64,000 nt of DNA from an uncultured Roseateles sp. (GTDB lineage: Bacteria; Pseudomonadota; Gammaproteobacteria; Burkholderiales; Burkholderiaceae_C): NCBI RefSeq assembly GCF_963422335.1, contig NZ_OY729424.1, positions 4,402,001 to 4,466,000 of the forward strand, given 5' to 3'. Under the pieces are notes generated by a model. The model saw only the letters and a program-made list of their open reading frames with translations, ran no database searches and was not told the DNA's origin. Shown piece by piece: positions 26,078-35,792 of the stretch (position 1 is its first letter; each line of letters begins with the position of its first letter). A program made the translations under genes and the position numbers.

Positions 26078-26102
26078 CGGCCAAGCCTTGTGGGCTTGGC
26101 CG
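26078..26102. repeat. 10-bp perfect hairpin between accD and folC
   Basis: CGGCCAAGCC, loop TTGTG, GGCTTGGCCG. It lies 19 bp past the accD stop in the direction of transcription. No T-run follows on either strand, so it looks like an mRNA-stability or processing hairpin rather than a terminator. Confidence 0.7.
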
Positions 26103-26120
26103 CGTCAAGCATGAGAAGAA

Positions 26121-26993
26121 TCAGGCGACGGCGTCGGCGCTCTGACGCTGCAGCATCGCCAAGGCACGAGCAATCGTCGCGCGCAGTTCGCGGCGGTCCA
26201 CGATCATGTCCACGGCGCCCTTCTCGACCAGGAACTCGGCGCGCTGGAAGCCCGCCGGCAGCTTTTCGCGCACGGTGTTCTCGATCACACGCGGGCCGGC
26301 AAAACCGATCAGGGCCTTGGGTTCGGCCACCACCACGTCGCCGACGAAGGCAAAGCTGGCCGACACACCGCCCATGGTCGGGTCGGTCAGCACGCTGACG
26401 TAGGGCAGCTTCGCCTTGGCCAGCAGGGTCAGCGCCGCATTGGTCTTGGCCATCTGCATCAGGCTCAGCAAGCCCTCCTGCATACGCGCGCCGCCGGTGG
26501 CGGTGAAGCAGATGAAGGGTACCTTCTGCTCGATGGCCGTCTCGACACCACGCACGAAGCGCTCGCCGACGACCGAGCCCATCGAGCCGCCCATGAAATC
26601 AAACTCGAAGCAGGCCACGACCACCGGCACGCTCATCACCGCGCCACCCATGACGACCAGCGCGTCGGTCTCGCCGGTGTTCTCCAGCGCTTCCTTGAGC
26701 CGGTCGGGGTACTTCTTGCTGTCCTTGAACTTCAGCGCGTCGACGGGCAGCACTTCCTGGCCCAGCTCGTAGCGGCCCTCGTTGTCGAGGAAGGCGTTCA
26801 GCCGTGCACGCGCACCGATGCGGTGGTGGTGGCTGCACTTGGGGCAGACGTTGACGTTCTGCTCCAGGTCGGTCTTGTACAGCACCGTCTCGCAAGACGG
26901 GCACTTGATCCACAGACCCTCGGGGATGGTGCGACGCTCGTTCGGGTCTGTCGGTTGAATCTTGGGCGGGAGAAGTTTTTCAAGCCAGCTCAT
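26121..26993 (-). CDS. accD: Acetyl-CoA carboxylase carboxyltransferase beta subunit
   Basis: A 290-aa AccD. With AccA it transfers the carboxyl group from biotin to acetyl-CoA in fatty-acid synthesis. The N-terminal zinc ribbon is complete: IKCPSCETVLY and NVCPKCSHHHRIGA. The carboxyltransferase core has ARMQEGLLSLMQMAKT and GFAGPRVIENTVREKLP. The start overlaps the trpA stop by 4 bp. Confidence 0.97.
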   Translation of the reverse strand: MSWLEKLLPPKIQPTDPNERRTIPEGLWIKCPSCETVLYKTDLEQNVNVCPKCSHHHRIGARARLNAFLDNEGRYELGQEVLPVDALKFKDSKKYPDRLKEALENTGETDALVVMGGAVMSVPVVVACFEFDFMGGSMGSVVGERFVRGVETAIEQKVPFICFTATGGARMQEGLLSLMQMAKTNAALTLLAKAKLPYVSVLTDPTMGGVSASFAFVGDVVVAEPKALIGFAGPRVIENTVREKLPAGFQRAEFLVEKGAVDMIVDRRELRATIARALAMLQRQSADAVA

Positions 26994-27811
26994 GCGTCGG
27001 GCTCCTTTGGTTTGATGCTGTCCAGTGCGGACCGGATCTCAGCCATGAATTTTGCACCAGTTGCGGCCACGTTCTCCGGCGGCTCGACTTCCAGCAGCTG
27101 AACGAGCCTGGAACCGATCACCACGGCGTCCGACACCTCGCCCACCGCCCTGGCCGTTTCGGCATTGCTGATGCCGAAGCCTACGCCCACCGGCACCTTC
27201 ACATGCTGGCGTATGCGCGGGATCATCACGGCCACCGCGGCCGTGTCCAGATGGCCGGCACCGGTGACGCCCTTCAGCGAAACGTAGTAGACATAGCCGC
27301 TGGCGATGCGGCCGACCATGGCCATGCGCGCCTCGGTGGACGTCGGCGCCAGCAGGAAGATCGGGTCCAGGCCTTGTTTTTGCAGAGCCGCGGCGAAGAC
27401 CTCACACTCCTCGGGCGGATAGTCGACCACCAGCACGCCATCGACGCCGGCGGCCTTGGCGTCCGTCACGAAGGCATCGACGCCATAGCGCTCGATCGGG
27501 TTGGCATAGCCCATCAGCACCACCGGCGTGGCGGCGTCCAGCTCGCGGAAGGCCCGCACATAGGCCAGCACATCGCGCAGGCCCACGCCCTTGGCGACAG
27601 CGCGCTCGGCGGCGCGCTGTATCACCGGGCCGTCGGCCATAGGGTCGGAGAACGGCACACCCAGCTCGATCACATCGGCGCCTGCTCCGGCCAGTGCCAG
27701 CATCAGCTCGACGGTGCGCTCAGGGTATGGGTCGCCGGCAGTGACATAGGGAATCAAGGCCTTGCGGCCCTGGGCTTTCAACAACTCGAAGCGGGCTCGG
27801 ATGCGGCTCAT
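26990..27811 (-). CDS. trpA: Tryptophan synthase alpha subunit
   Basis: A 273-aa TIM-barrel protein. It cleaves indole-3-glycerol phosphate to indole and passes it to TrpB. The signature IELGVPFSDPMADGPVIQ contains the first catalytic acid Glu and the conserved Asp, and VGFGISNAE is the phosphate-binding segment. It overlaps trpB upstream and accD downstream by 4 bp each. Confidence 0.97.
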   Translation of the reverse strand: MSRIRARFELLKAQGRKALIPYVTAGDPYPERTVELMLALAGAGADVIELGVPFSDPMADGPVIQRAAERAVAKGVGLRDVLAYVRAFRELDAATPVVLMGYANPIERYGVDAFVTDAKAAGVDGVLVVDYPPEECEVFAAALQKQGLDPIFLLAPTSTEARMAMVGRIASGYVYYVSLKGVTGAGHLDTAAVAVMIPRIRQHVKVPVGVGFGISNAETARAVGEVSDAVVIGSRLVQLLEVEPPENVAATGAKFMAEIRSALDSIKPKEPDA

Positions 27812-29094
27812 GCTGCACCGCCTTTCTGCGACACAGGCGCAGATACCGGCACATCACCGCCCTTCACCGACTGCCCCCGGCAGGACGGCCGGCAGTAGAA
27901 ATCGGCATGCGAGAGATCGGCGACGGTGCCGATATCCTTGTCGCCACGTCCCGAGAGATTGACCAGCAGATGTTGGTCGGGCGCCAAGGTCGGCGCCAGC
28001 TTCATTGCGTAGGCCACCGCATGGCTGGACTCCAGCGCCGGGATGATGCCCTCGGTGCGGCACAGATGGTGGAAGGCGGCCAGGGCCTCGGCATCAGTGA
28101 CGCTGACGTACTCGGCACGGCCGATGTCCTTCAGATAGGCATGCTCGGGGCCGACACCGGGATAGTCCAGCCCGGCCGAGACCGAATGCGTCTCGATGAT
28201 CTGACCGTTCGCATCCTGCAGCAGATAGGTGCGATTGCCATGCAGCACGCCCGGTGTGCCGGCGCTCAGGGTGGCGGCATGCTTGCCGCTGTCCAGGCCG
28301 AGGCCGGCGGCCTCGACGCCGATCAGCCGCGTTTTCTCATGCGGGATGTAGGGATAGAAGATGCCGATGGCATTGCTGCCGCCGCCCACGCAGGCAATCA
28401 CGGCATCGGGCTGGCGGCCTGCCATTTCGGGCATCTGCACCAGGCATTCATCGCCGATGACACGCTGGAAGTCGCGCACCATCATCGGATACGGATGCGG
28501 GCCGGCGACGGTGCCGATGATGTAGAAAGTGGACTCGACGTTGGTGACCCAGTCGCGCATCGCCTCGTTCAGCGCGTCCTTCAAGGTCTTACTGCCCGAC
28601 TCCACCGGCACGACGCGGGCGCCGAGCAGATTCATCCGGTAGACATTGGGCGACTGGCGCTTGACGTCCTCGCTGCCCATATAAACCACGCACTCGATGC
28701 CGTAACGGGCGCAGATGGTGGCCGTGGCGACGCCGTGCTGGCCGGCGCCGGTCTCGGCAATGACGCGTTTCTTGCCCATGCGGCGGGCCAAAAGCGCCTG
28801 ACCAATGGTGTTGTTGACCTTGTGCGCGCCGGTGTGGTTCAGGTCTTCGCGCTTCAGATAGATCTGCGCGCCGCCCAGCTCACGACTCATGCGCGCAGCG
28901 TGGTAGATGGGGCTGGGGCGGCCGACGAAGTGGGCCAGTTCGCTCTGGAATTCGGCAATGAAGGCCGGATCCTTGCGGTAATGCTCGTAGGCCTCTTTCA
29001 GCTCATCGAGCGCATGGACCAGGGTTTCGGAAACAAAGCTGCCGCCATAGGGGCCAAAGTGCCCGCGCACATCGGGCTGGTGATATTCAAACAT
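27808..29094 (-). CDS. trpB: Tryptophan synthase beta subunit
   Basis: A 428-aa PLP enzyme that joins indole and serine to make tryptophan. The PLP-Lys motif is HTGAHKVNNTIGQA, and the glycine-rich phosphate loop is CVGGGSNAIGIF. The C-terminus is about 20 residues longer than usual and ends with a Cys-bearing tail (DFYCRPSCRGQSV). Immediately downstream comes trpA; upstream is trpF, 15 bp away. Confidence 0.97.
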   Translation of the reverse strand: MFEYHQPDVRGHFGPYGGSFVSETLVHALDELKEAYEHYRKDPAFIAEFQSELAHFVGRPSPIYHAARMSRELGGAQIYLKREDLNHTGAHKVNNTIGQALLARRMGKKRVIAETGAGQHGVATATICARYGIECVVYMGSEDVKRQSPNVYRMNLLGARVVPVESGSKTLKDALNEAMRDWVTNVESTFYIIGTVAGPHPYPMMVRDFQRVIGDECLVQMPEMAGRQPDAVIACVGGGSNAIGIFYPYIPHEKTRLIGVEAAGLGLDSGKHAATLSAGTPGVLHGNRTYLLQDANGQIIETHSVSAGLDYPGVGPEHAYLKDIGRAEYVSVTDAEALAAFHHLCRTEGIIPALESSHAVAYAMKLAPTLAPDQHLLVNLSGRGDKDIGTVADLSHADFYCRPSCRGQSVKGGDVPVSAPVSQKGGAA

Positions 29095-29109
29095 GGTGAG
29101 ATCCTCGAT

Positions 29110-29757
29110 TCAGGTTGTCAGCGCTGCAATGCGGGCATCCGCCTCACGCACAGCAGCACAGAATTGACGCATCAACTCGGCGTCTTTGAGGCCTTTGCCG
29201 GCCTCCACGCCCGAGCTCACATCAACGGCCCAGGGCCGCACCTGAAGCACCCCGGTCAGCACATTTTGCGCATGCAACCCACCAGACAAAACGACTGGAG
29301 AGTGCACGTTTGCTGGAATGAGTGACCAATCGAAAACCTTTCCACCACCGCCATAGCCCTCGACATGGGCGTCGAGCAACAGGCCTGCGGCATCATGAAA
29401 CTGATGGGCGAAGTCTAGCAAATCGAAATCGGGCGTCATGCGGGCCGCGCGCAGATAGGGCCGGCCGCCGTGCCGGCACTGCTCGGGCGTCTCGTCGCCA
29501 TGGAATTGCAGCAGCAGGTGCGGGATCGCCGCCACCGCCTCGGCGACCTGCTCCTTCGAGGCGTTGACGAACAAACCGACCGGCGTGACGAAGGGCGGCA
29601 GCAGCCGGGCCAGCTCCACCGCACGGGCCAGGCTCACATGGCGCGGGCTGCGTTCGTAGAACACCAGGCCGATGGCGTCGGCACCGGCCTTGACGGCCTC
29701 CAGCACATCGGCCTCGCGGGTCAGGCCGCAGATCTTGATGCGGGTACGGGTGCTCAC
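29110..29757 (-). CDS. trpF: Phosphoribosylanthranilate isomerase
   Basis: A 215-aa TIM-barrel isomerase. It converts phosphoribosylanthranilate to CdRP. The catalytic Cys is in KICGLTREADV and the acid Asp in AVDVSSGVE. The enzyme acts two steps before the TrpAB synthase encoded next to it. It lies 12 bp after truA, so it shares the fimV-truA-trp transcript or an internal promoter. Confidence 0.96.
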   Translation of the reverse strand: MSTRTRIKICGLTREADVLEAVKAGADAIGLVFYERSPRHVSLARAVELARLLPPFVTPVGLFVNASKEQVAEAVAAIPHLLLQFHGDETPEQCRHGGRPYLRAARMTPDFDLLDFAHQFHDAAGLLLDAHVEGYGGGGKVFDWSLIPANVHSPVVLSGGLHAQNVLTGVLQVRPWAVDVSSGVEAGKGLKDAELMRQFCAAVREADARIAALTT

Positions 29758-29769
29758 GACAGGCGACCT

Positions 29770-30567
29770 CTAGGGCAGCCAATCCATTGGGGGAGTACGT
29801 TCGGGTATGCCATGTTCAGCATCGTAGTACGGACCGACAAAGTACAGCCCATCGGCGGGGAATGTCGGCGCGGCCAGCTTTCGATCGCGCCCGGCCAGTA
29901 TCTCGCCCATCCAGGGCACAACCCGAGTGCCAGAGCCTATGGCCAGCAGGCAACCCATCAGATTGCGGATCATGTGGTGCAGAAAGGCCGAGCCGTCGAA
30001 CTCGAAGCGCCAGTAGGCGCCACGGCGCTCAATCGAGATGCGGCGCAGCGTCTTCACCGGCGAGGCGGCCTGGCATTCGGACGAGCGGAAGGCGCTGAAA
30101 TCATGCTCGCCGATCAGCTGGGCGGCCGCAGCCTGCATCGCGGCCAGGTCCAGCGGACGGAACACCCAGCCGGCCGCGCCCTCCTCGATCGACGGCCGCA
30201 CCGGTGACTCGAGCAGCAGATAGACGTAGCGTCGGCCTCGCGCCGAATTGCGGGCATGGAAGCTCGCCTCGGGGAAGACGCACCACTGCACCGCGATGTC
30301 CTTGGGCAGGTAGCGGTTGGTGCCGCGCACCCAGGAGAAGCTGTCGCGGGCGATCTCGGTATCGAAGTGCACGACCTGGTTCAGGCCATGGACGCCGGCG
30401 TCGGTGCGGCCGGCACACAGGGTACGCAGGTGCCCCAAGGGCACATCGGCAAAACGCGCCAGCGCGCGTTCCAGATGGTCCTGTACCGTCTCACCGCCGG
30501 GCTGGCTCTGCCAACCCTTGTAGGCCCAGCCGCGGTAGCTGAGGCCCAGCGCAACCCGTTGCGTCAT
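29770..30567 (-). CDS. truA: tRNA pseudouridine38-40 synthase
   Basis: A 265-aa TruA. It makes pseudouridine at positions 38-40 of the tRNA anticodon stem. The catalytic Asp lies in CAGRTDAGVHGLNQVVHF (about residue 53). The start LGLSYRGWAYKGWQSQ is typical. It sits between fimV (38-bp gap) and trpF. Confidence 0.96.
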   Translation of the reverse strand: MTQRVALGLSYRGWAYKGWQSQPGGETVQDHLERALARFADVPLGHLRTLCAGRTDAGVHGLNQVVHFDTEIARDSFSWVRGTNRYLPKDIAVQWCVFPEASFHARNSARGRRYVYLLLESPVRPSIEEGAAGWVFRPLDLAAMQAAAAQLIGEHDFSAFRSSECQAASPVKTLRRISIERRGAYWRFEFDGSAFLHHMIRNLMGCLLAIGSGTRVVPWMGEILAGRDRKLAAPTFPADGLYFVGPYYDAEHGIPERTPPMDWLP

Positions 30568-30605
30568 GCCGGGCCGTCAACCATTGCTACATCCCGCACC
30601 CGTGC

Positions 30606-33248
30606 TCAGCCAATCTCTTTGAGCATGGCCTGGGCGCGCTCCAGTGTGGCGCCGCTGGCCTTGCTGACGACTTCCATCAGCACGTCGCGTGCACCCTCGA
30701 CGTCACCGATCTGGCGGAACTCGTCGGCCAGTTCGATCTTGCGTGCCAGCGGATCGCCGCCGTCATCCTCGTCATCGAAATTCTCTTCCAGGCCGAGATC
30801 GCCGCCCAGATCGGGCAGGCTGTCGAGGGTCGGAGCCGGCGGGGGTGGCGCGGCGGGTTCGGAATCCAGATCCAGGTCGATGGACGACAGATCGAAGTCC
30901 ATCGGTGCCGGCTCATGGCGGCCCGACGGGGGCGTCAGGTCGGGGGCCTCCTCACCGGGCATCGAGATGTCGAAGTCCATCTCCATCGGCGCGCGCTCGA
31001 CCGAGACGGCCAGCGCCTGCGTGGCTTCCATCGCGGCGGCCGGGGGCGGAGGCGCGTCCAGATCGAGGTCCAGGTCCAGATCCAGGCCGCTGGGCAGGAA
31101 CTCGCCGTTCACCTGAGTGTCGGGCTGGTAGCTGGGCTGCGGCTGGGTGTCGAACATGCTGTTGCCCGGCATCACGCTCTGCGGCATGGTGCTGGCACCC
31201 ATGGGCTCGCGGGCTGCGTCCATGCTGGCTCCGTCGGCGGGTACGCCTCCGGGCTGGTACAGCGTGTTGTCCGAATCGATCTGGCGGCCCAGCTCCTGGG
31301 TCTTCAGCCAATCGTCGCCCTCGCCCTGGGTCTCGCCATACATCTGCAGCGCCAGTTGCTCGAAGCCCTTGGTGTCGCGGCGCTTGGCATAGACCTCCAG
31401 CAGCTTGACGCGGATGGCGCGGCGCTCCGGCGTGGCGCGCAAGGCCTCCTTGAGGATTTCCTCGGCCTGCAGATCGCGGCCGTAGGCCAGGTAGACATCG
31501 GCCTCGGCGACCGGGTCCACATCACCGATGGCATCCAGCTGGCTCAGCGAATAGCTCATCGACGAGGCTTGGCCGGAGCCATCGCGGGTATCCACCCGCT
31601 GGCCACCGGTATTGCCGAAGAAGGAGTCGGGCTGCAGGCGGCTTTCGCTGAAGGCAGTTTCGCCGGCTGCGTTCTTGTTGGCGACACGACCACGCAGGCG
31701 GTACCAGCCCAGGCCGGCCAGCAGGGCCAGCACCACACCCGAGATCGGCAGGACCAACGAATTGTCCATCAGCTGCGACAGCAGGCCGGGCTCCTCGACC
31801 GGGGCCGGCGCGGGCACCGGCGCTTTGGCCATCGGCTTGGGCGCCGGCGCAGAGGCAAGCGGGGCCGGCGCAGCCACGACGGCCGACGCCGCCACCGGCT
31901 CGACCGGCTTGGCAGCCACCGCCACAGCGGGCGCGGACGCCGGTGTCGGTGCGGGCGTGGGTGCTGCAGCCACAGGGGCCGGGGCGGGAGCAGGCGTTGG
32001 AGCCGGCGCGGCCTTGCCCGACACCGCGCCCGAGGCCACCGTCGAGAGCTTCTTCAACTCTTCAACGTTTCGCGTCAGCTCGGCCACGCGGGCGGCCGAA
32101 TCCTTCTTCTCGGTGTCCTTGGAGACTTTGGCCTCGGCCGGTGCACCTGCCGTGCCGGGTTTGCTCAGGGTCAGCTTGTCAGGCGTCGGGGCGGCGGCCT
32201 TGCGGTCCTCGACCGCGGCCTGCACCTTGCCGGCCGACTGGCGCTCGCTGTCCTTGCGGGCAATCAGCGGTGCGCCGCTGGCCAGGCGCTGGCGGTAGGC
32301 GTCGAAATCGGCGCTCTGGGCCTGGATGATTTGCCTTGCCTCGGCATTGCTGAGGCCACCGGCCTCGTCGCTGCCGGGTACCTTCAGGGTCGCTCCCGCC
32401 TTCAGGCGGTTCATATTGTTCTCGACAAAGGCGTCCGGATTGGCGCGGTACAGCGAAACCAGCATCTGGTCCAGCGATACACCGGAGGCTTGCGTCTTGG
32501 ACGCGATGCGCGACAGATTGTCGCCCGGCTTGACCTCGTACTCGGAGGCGGCGCTGGGCGAGGGCTTGGCTGCCACAGGCTTGGGCGCGGGCTCGGGTGC
32601 CGAGCGGGCCTGTGCCGGGGCAGGCCGGGGCGCAGGTGCCTCGGCCGGGGGTGACGTGCGAACCGGTGCGGTGACGGCCGGTGCGGCCGACGCCACCGGC
32701 GCCGGAGCGGGGGCCGGTGCGGGCGCAGGGGCTGCCGGCGCCGGCGAGATCACCGGTGCGGTGGCCACCGTGGCCGGCGCCGGAGCGCGGTTGACCGGGG
32801 GATCGAACAGCAAGGTGTATTCGCGCACCAGGCGCCCGCTGGCCCAGTTGATCTCGAGGATCAGATCGACAAAGGGCTCTTGCACCACACGGTCGCTGTT
32901 GATACGCAGATAGGGCTGACCGTTGCTGCGCCGGGCCAGCGAGACCTGTGTGGCGCTGAGCACCAGGTTGTAGTCCACCCCGGTGGCACGGTAGGCCTCG
33001 GGCGGCGCGACGCGGACCTTCAAGGTCCCCGCTTCTTCCGGGCTGAGACTGGTGACGTCGATCTCGGCCCGCAGGCCCTCGCCCAGCGCGGACTGCACGT
33101 TCAGCCGGCCGAGGCCCAGGCCCCAGGCGCCGGTGGCGGCAAGACTCAACACGGCCACGGCCACACGCGTCAAGGTGAAACGCCCGAAGGCTGAGACAGT
33201 CAGATTCAAGGCGTTCCCCAAAGCGACGAGGCGGGGGCCGTCAGGCAC
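30606..33248 (-). CDS. fimV: FimV/HubP-type polar hub protein
   Basis: An 880-aa protein. After an N-terminal signal/anchor comes the FimV N-terminal domain (GLGRLNVQSALGEGLRAEID), then a Pro/Ala-rich stretch, a LysM domain at about 236-293 (VKPGDNLSRIA), another Pro/Ala stretch, a membrane span near residue 500 (LVLPISGVVLALLAGLGWY), and an acidic cytoplasmic part with LDLDLDLDLD near residue 724. The terminal helical motif is at about 815-880. Homologues organise type IV pili and polar complexes. Start GTG 33248 is uncertain; later in-frame TTG codons near 33218 are possible. A promoter is visible at 33315-33343. Confidence 0.9.
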   Translation of the reverse strand: MPDGPRLVALGNALNLTVSAFGRFTLTRVAVAVLSLAATGAWGLGLGRLNVQSALGEGLRAEIDVTSLSPEEAGTLKVRVAPPEAYRATGVDYNLVLSATQVSLARRSNGQPYLRINSDRVVQEPFVDLILEINWASGRLVREYTLLFDPPVNRAPAPATVATAPVISPAPAAPAPAPAPAPAPVASAAPAVTAPVRTSPPAEAPAPRPAPAQARSAPEPAPKPVAAKPSPSAASEYEVKPGDNLSRIASKTQASGVSLDQMLVSLYRANPDAFVENNMNRLKAGATLKVPGSDEAGGLSNAEARQIIQAQSADFDAYRQRLASGAPLIARKDSERQSAGKVQAAVEDRKAAAPTPDKLTLSKPGTAGAPAEAKVSKDTEKKDSAARVAELTRNVEELKKLSTVASGAVSGKAAPAPTPAPAPAPVAAAPTPAPTPASAPAVAVAAKPVEPVAASAVVAAPAPLASAPAPKPMAKAPVPAPAPVEEPGLLSQLMDNSLVLPISGVVLALLAGLGWYRLRGRVANKNAAGETAFSESRLQPDSFFGNTGGQRVDTRDGSGQASSMSYSLSQLDAIGDVDPVAEADVYLAYGRDLQAEEILKEALRATPERRAIRVKLLEVYAKRRDTKGFEQLALQMYGETQGEGDDWLKTQELGRQIDSDNTLYQPGGVPADGASMDAAREPMGASTMPQSVMPGNSMFDTQPQPSYQPDTQVNGEFLPSGLDLDLDLDLDAPPPPAAAMEATQALAVSVERAPMEMDFDISMPGEEAPDLTPPSGRHEPAPMDFDLSSIDLDLDSEPAAPPPPAPTLDSLPDLGGDLGLEENFDDEDDGGDPLARKIELADEFRQIGDVEGARDVLMEVVSKASGATLERAQAMLKEIG

Positions 33249-33305
33249 CCGCCAGGCACTGCAAAATTTGTTGTATTCAGCATGGTCTGTGCAAGGCCAT
33301 CTTGA

Positions 33306-33343
33306 TGTGAAATCACAATAACAGCAGGTAGATACGTTGACAA
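33306..33343 (-). promoter_or_regulatory. fimV promoter with overlapping palindrome
   Basis: On the minus strand: -35 TTGTCA (33338-33343), 17-bp spacer, -10 TATTGT (33315-33320). A short palindrome TGTGA-TT-TCACA (33306-33317) overlaps the -10 and predicted start point, where a repressor could act. Leader to the GTG is about 60 bases. Confidence 0.6.
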
Positions 33344-33389
33344 GCTCATGCTTTGGCTGAAATACCTACCGAGCTGCCGCTGACACAAC

Positions 33390-33421
33390 TCCGTTACCGG
33401 CTGTGGCTTGCCGGCAACGGA
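33390..33421 (-). terminator. Hairpin after asd, no clear T-run
   Basis: TCCGTTACCGGC and GCCGGCAACGGA form a 12-bp stem with one mismatch and an 8-base loop, 15 bp past the asd stop. Because the fimV promoter lies just beyond, a transcript end here is reasonable, but no U-tract follows. Termination is therefore weakly supported. Confidence 0.4.
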
Positions 33422-33435
33422 TCACAGGGATTACC

Positions 33436-34563
33436 TTAGGCCGCCAGCAGGATGCGCAACATGCGGCGCAGCGGTTCGGCCGCACCCCACAAAAGCTGAT
33501 CGCCTATCGTGAAGGCACCGACATACTCCGGGCCCATCGCCAGCTTGCGGATGCGGCCGACCGGGATGTCCATCGTGCCGGTCACCGCCACCGGGGTCAG
33601 GTCACGCAGCGTCGCTTCCTTGTTGTTCGGCACGACCTTGACCCAGGCATTGTCCGCCGCAATCATGGCCTCGATATCGGCCACGGGCACATCCTTCTTG
33701 AGCTTGAAGGTCAGCGCCTGGCTGTGGCAGCGCATCGCGCCAACGCGCACGCAGAAGCCATCGACCGGAATGGCCGGCGTGCCGAAGCCCTCGCCCAGGC
33801 CGAGAATCTTGTTGGTCTCGGCCATGCCCTTCCACTCTTCCTTGGACATGCCGTTACCCAAGTCCTTGTCGATCCAGGGAATCAGCGAGCCGCCCAGCGG
33901 CACACCGAAGTTGGCGACCTCGGCCTCGGACAGCGAGCGCTGCTTGGCGATGATCTTGCGGTCTATCTCCAGGATGGCGCTCTTCGGGTCGTCGAGCAGG
34001 CCACGCACTTCGGCGTTCAGGGTGCCGTACTGGGTCAGCAGCTCGCGCATATGCTGGGCGCCGCCGCCGGAGGCGGCCTGGTAGGTCTGGGTGGACATCC
34101 ACTCGACCAGGCCGGCCTTGTACAGCGCGCCCACGCCCATCAGCATGCAGCTGACGGTGCAGTTGCCGCCGGCCCAGGTCTTGCCCCCGGCGCTCAGGGC
34201 CTTCTTGATGACAGGCAGATTGACCGGGTCGAGGATGATGACGGCGTCGCCGTTCATGCGCAGCGTGGACGCCGCGTCGATCCAGTGGCCGTTCCAGCCG
34301 GCAGCGCGCAGCTTGGGGTAGACCTCGCTGGTGTAGTCGCCGCCCTGGGCCGTGATGATGATGCTGCAGCGCTTCAGCGCCTCGATGTTGTACGCATCCT
34401 GCAGCGTGGTTTCGTTCTTGGCGAACTTCGGCGCCTTGCCGCCCGAGTTGCTGGTGCTGAAGAACAGCGGCTCGATCAGGTCGAAATCGCGTTCAGCTTC
34501 CATGCGGTCCATCAGCACAGAGCCGACCATGCCGCGCCATCCAACCAGTCCTACGAGTTCCAT
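33436..34563 (-). CDS. asd: Aspartate-semialdehyde dehydrogenase
   Basis: A 375-aa enzyme that reduces aspartyl phosphate to the semialdehyde feeding Lys, Met and Thr synthesis. The N-terminus has the NADP loop LVGLVGWRGMVGSVLMDRM; the catalytic Cys is in GGNCTVSCML and the His in GAMRCHSQAL. The frame opens at a GTG seven codons earlier (34584); the ATG at 34563 matches the family start. Length is typical of the Gram-negative type. The place between leuB and fimV is usual for Burkholderiales. Confidence 0.96.
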   Translation of the reverse strand: MELVGLVGWRGMVGSVLMDRMEAERDFDLIEPLFFSTSNSGGKAPKFAKNETTLQDAYNIEALKRCSIIITAQGGDYTSEVYPKLRAAGWNGHWIDAASTLRMNGDAVIILDPVNLPVIKKALSAGGKTWAGGNCTVSCMLMGVGALYKAGLVEWMSTQTYQAASGGGAQHMRELLTQYGTLNAEVRGLLDDPKSAILEIDRKIIAKQRSLSEAEVANFGVPLGGSLIPWIDKDLGNGMSKEEWKGMAETNKILGLGEGFGTPAIPVDGFCVRVGAMRCHSQALTFKLKKDVPVADIEAMIAADNAWVKVVPNNKEATLRDLTPVAVTGTMDIPVGRIRKLAMGPEYVGAFTIGDQLLWGAAEPLRRMLRILLAA

Positions 34564-34603
34564 CTCTATCGCCCTTTCAGTCACACAGTGTTGAAATTTG
34601 CTT

Positions 34604-34629
34604 CCCCCCGGCTCGAATCGCCTGGGGGG
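34604..34629 (-). repeat. GC hairpin between leuB and asd
   Basis: CCCCCCGG, a 9-base loop, and CCTGGGGGG (one bulge) form a strong stem 25 bp past the leuB stop. No T-run follows, so it may only slow or stabilise the leuB-asd transcript. Confidence 0.45.
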
Positions 34630-34653
34630 TAGGGGCGAGACGAACCGGAGCTG

Positions 34654-35769
34654 TTAGCTCTTCTTGGTAATGGTTTTGGTGGTGGTCGATGCGGTGTTGC
34701 CGACGATCGCGGCAACCACGGCATCACCCATTTCGCGCGTGCCCACTTTTTGGGTGCCCTCGGACCAGATGTCGGGCGTACGCAGCCCGGCAGCCAGCAC
34801 AGCGCTCACTGCGGACTCGATACGGTCGGCAGCGTCGGCTTGTTGGAGGGAGAACTTGAGCATCATGGCAGCTGACAGTATTGTAGCCAGAGGATTGGCC
34901 ACTCCCTTGCCGGCAATGTCGGGGGCGCTGCCATGACTGGGCTCATACAGGCCTTTGTTGGCAGAATTCAGCGAGGCCGAGGGCAGCATGCCTATCGAGC
35001 CGGTCAGCATCGCCGCCTCGTCGGACAGGATGTCGCCGAACATATTGCCGGTCACGACGACGTCGAATTTCTTCGGCGCCTTGACCAGCTGCATGGCGGC
35101 GTTGTCCACATACATATGGTCCAGCTCCACGTCCGGGTACTGGGCATGGACCTCGGTGACCACGTCCTTCCAGAACTGGAAGGTCTCCAGCACATTGGCC
35201 TTGTCCACGCTGGTGACGCGCTTGCTGCGCTTGCGTGCGGCCTGGAAGGCGACATGCGCGATGCGCTCAATCTCCGGACGCGAGTAGCGCATCGTGTCGA
35301 AGGCCTCCTCGGCGCCGGGGAAATGGCCGTCAACGGCGATACGGCGGCCGCGCGGCTGGCCGAAGTAGATGTCGCCGGTCAGCTCGCGGATGATCAGGAT
35401 GTCAAGACCTGCCACCAGTTCGGGCTTCAGGCTGGACGCATGGGTCAGCTCCGGGTAGCAGATGGCCGGTCGGAAGTTGGCGAACAGGCCCAGGTGCTTG
35501 CGCAGACCCAGGATGGCCTGCTCGGGGCGCAGCGCGCGCTCCAGCTTGTCGTACTTCCAGTCGCCAACGGCGCCGAACAACACTGCGTCGGCCGCCTGGG
35601 CCAGCTTCAAGGTCGCCTCCGGCAGCGGATGGCCATAGGCCTCGTAGGCCGCGCCGCCGACCTTGGCCTCTTCCAGCTCGAAGGGCAGGTCCAGAACCTT
35701 GAGAACCTTGATCGCCTCGGCGACGATTTCGGTGCCAATGCCGTCACCCGGCAAGACTGCAATTTTCAT
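34654..35769 (-). CDS. leuB: 3-isopropylmalate dehydrogenase
   Basis: A 371-aa NAD-dependent oxidative decarboxylase; it gives 2-oxoisocaproate in leucine synthesis. The start IAVLPGDGIGTEI, the Lys/Tyr region RELTGDIYFGQPRG and the metal-binding NMFGDILSDEAAM stretch with Asp residues are present. The open frame starts nine codons earlier, but the ATG at 35769 fits the family. It follows leuD after 23 bp. Confidence 0.97.
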   Translation of the reverse strand: MKIAVLPGDGIGTEIVAEAIKVLKVLDLPFELEEAKVGGAAYEAYGHPLPEATLKLAQAADAVLFGAVGDWKYDKLERALRPEQAILGLRKHLGLFANFRPAICYPELTHASSLKPELVAGLDILIIRELTGDIYFGQPRGRRIAVDGHFPGAEEAFDTMRYSRPEIERIAHVAFQAARKRSKRVTSVDKANVLETFQFWKDVVTEVHAQYPDVELDHMYVDNAAMQLVKAPKKFDVVVTGNMFGDILSDEAAMLTGSIGMLPSASLNSANKGLYEPSHGSAPDIAGKGVANPLATILSAAMMLKFSLQQADAADRIESAVSAVLAAGLRTPDIWSEGTQKVGTREMGDAVVAAIVGNTASTTTKTITKKS

Positions 35770-35792
35770 GGGGATGTCTTTCGTGAGGAGGT

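Noticed and set aside
30606..33248. DNA tandem repeat in the Pro/Ala-rich and LD-rich parts of fimV
   Set aside because: The repetition is in low-complexity protein sequence with varied codons; no exact DNA unit repeats.
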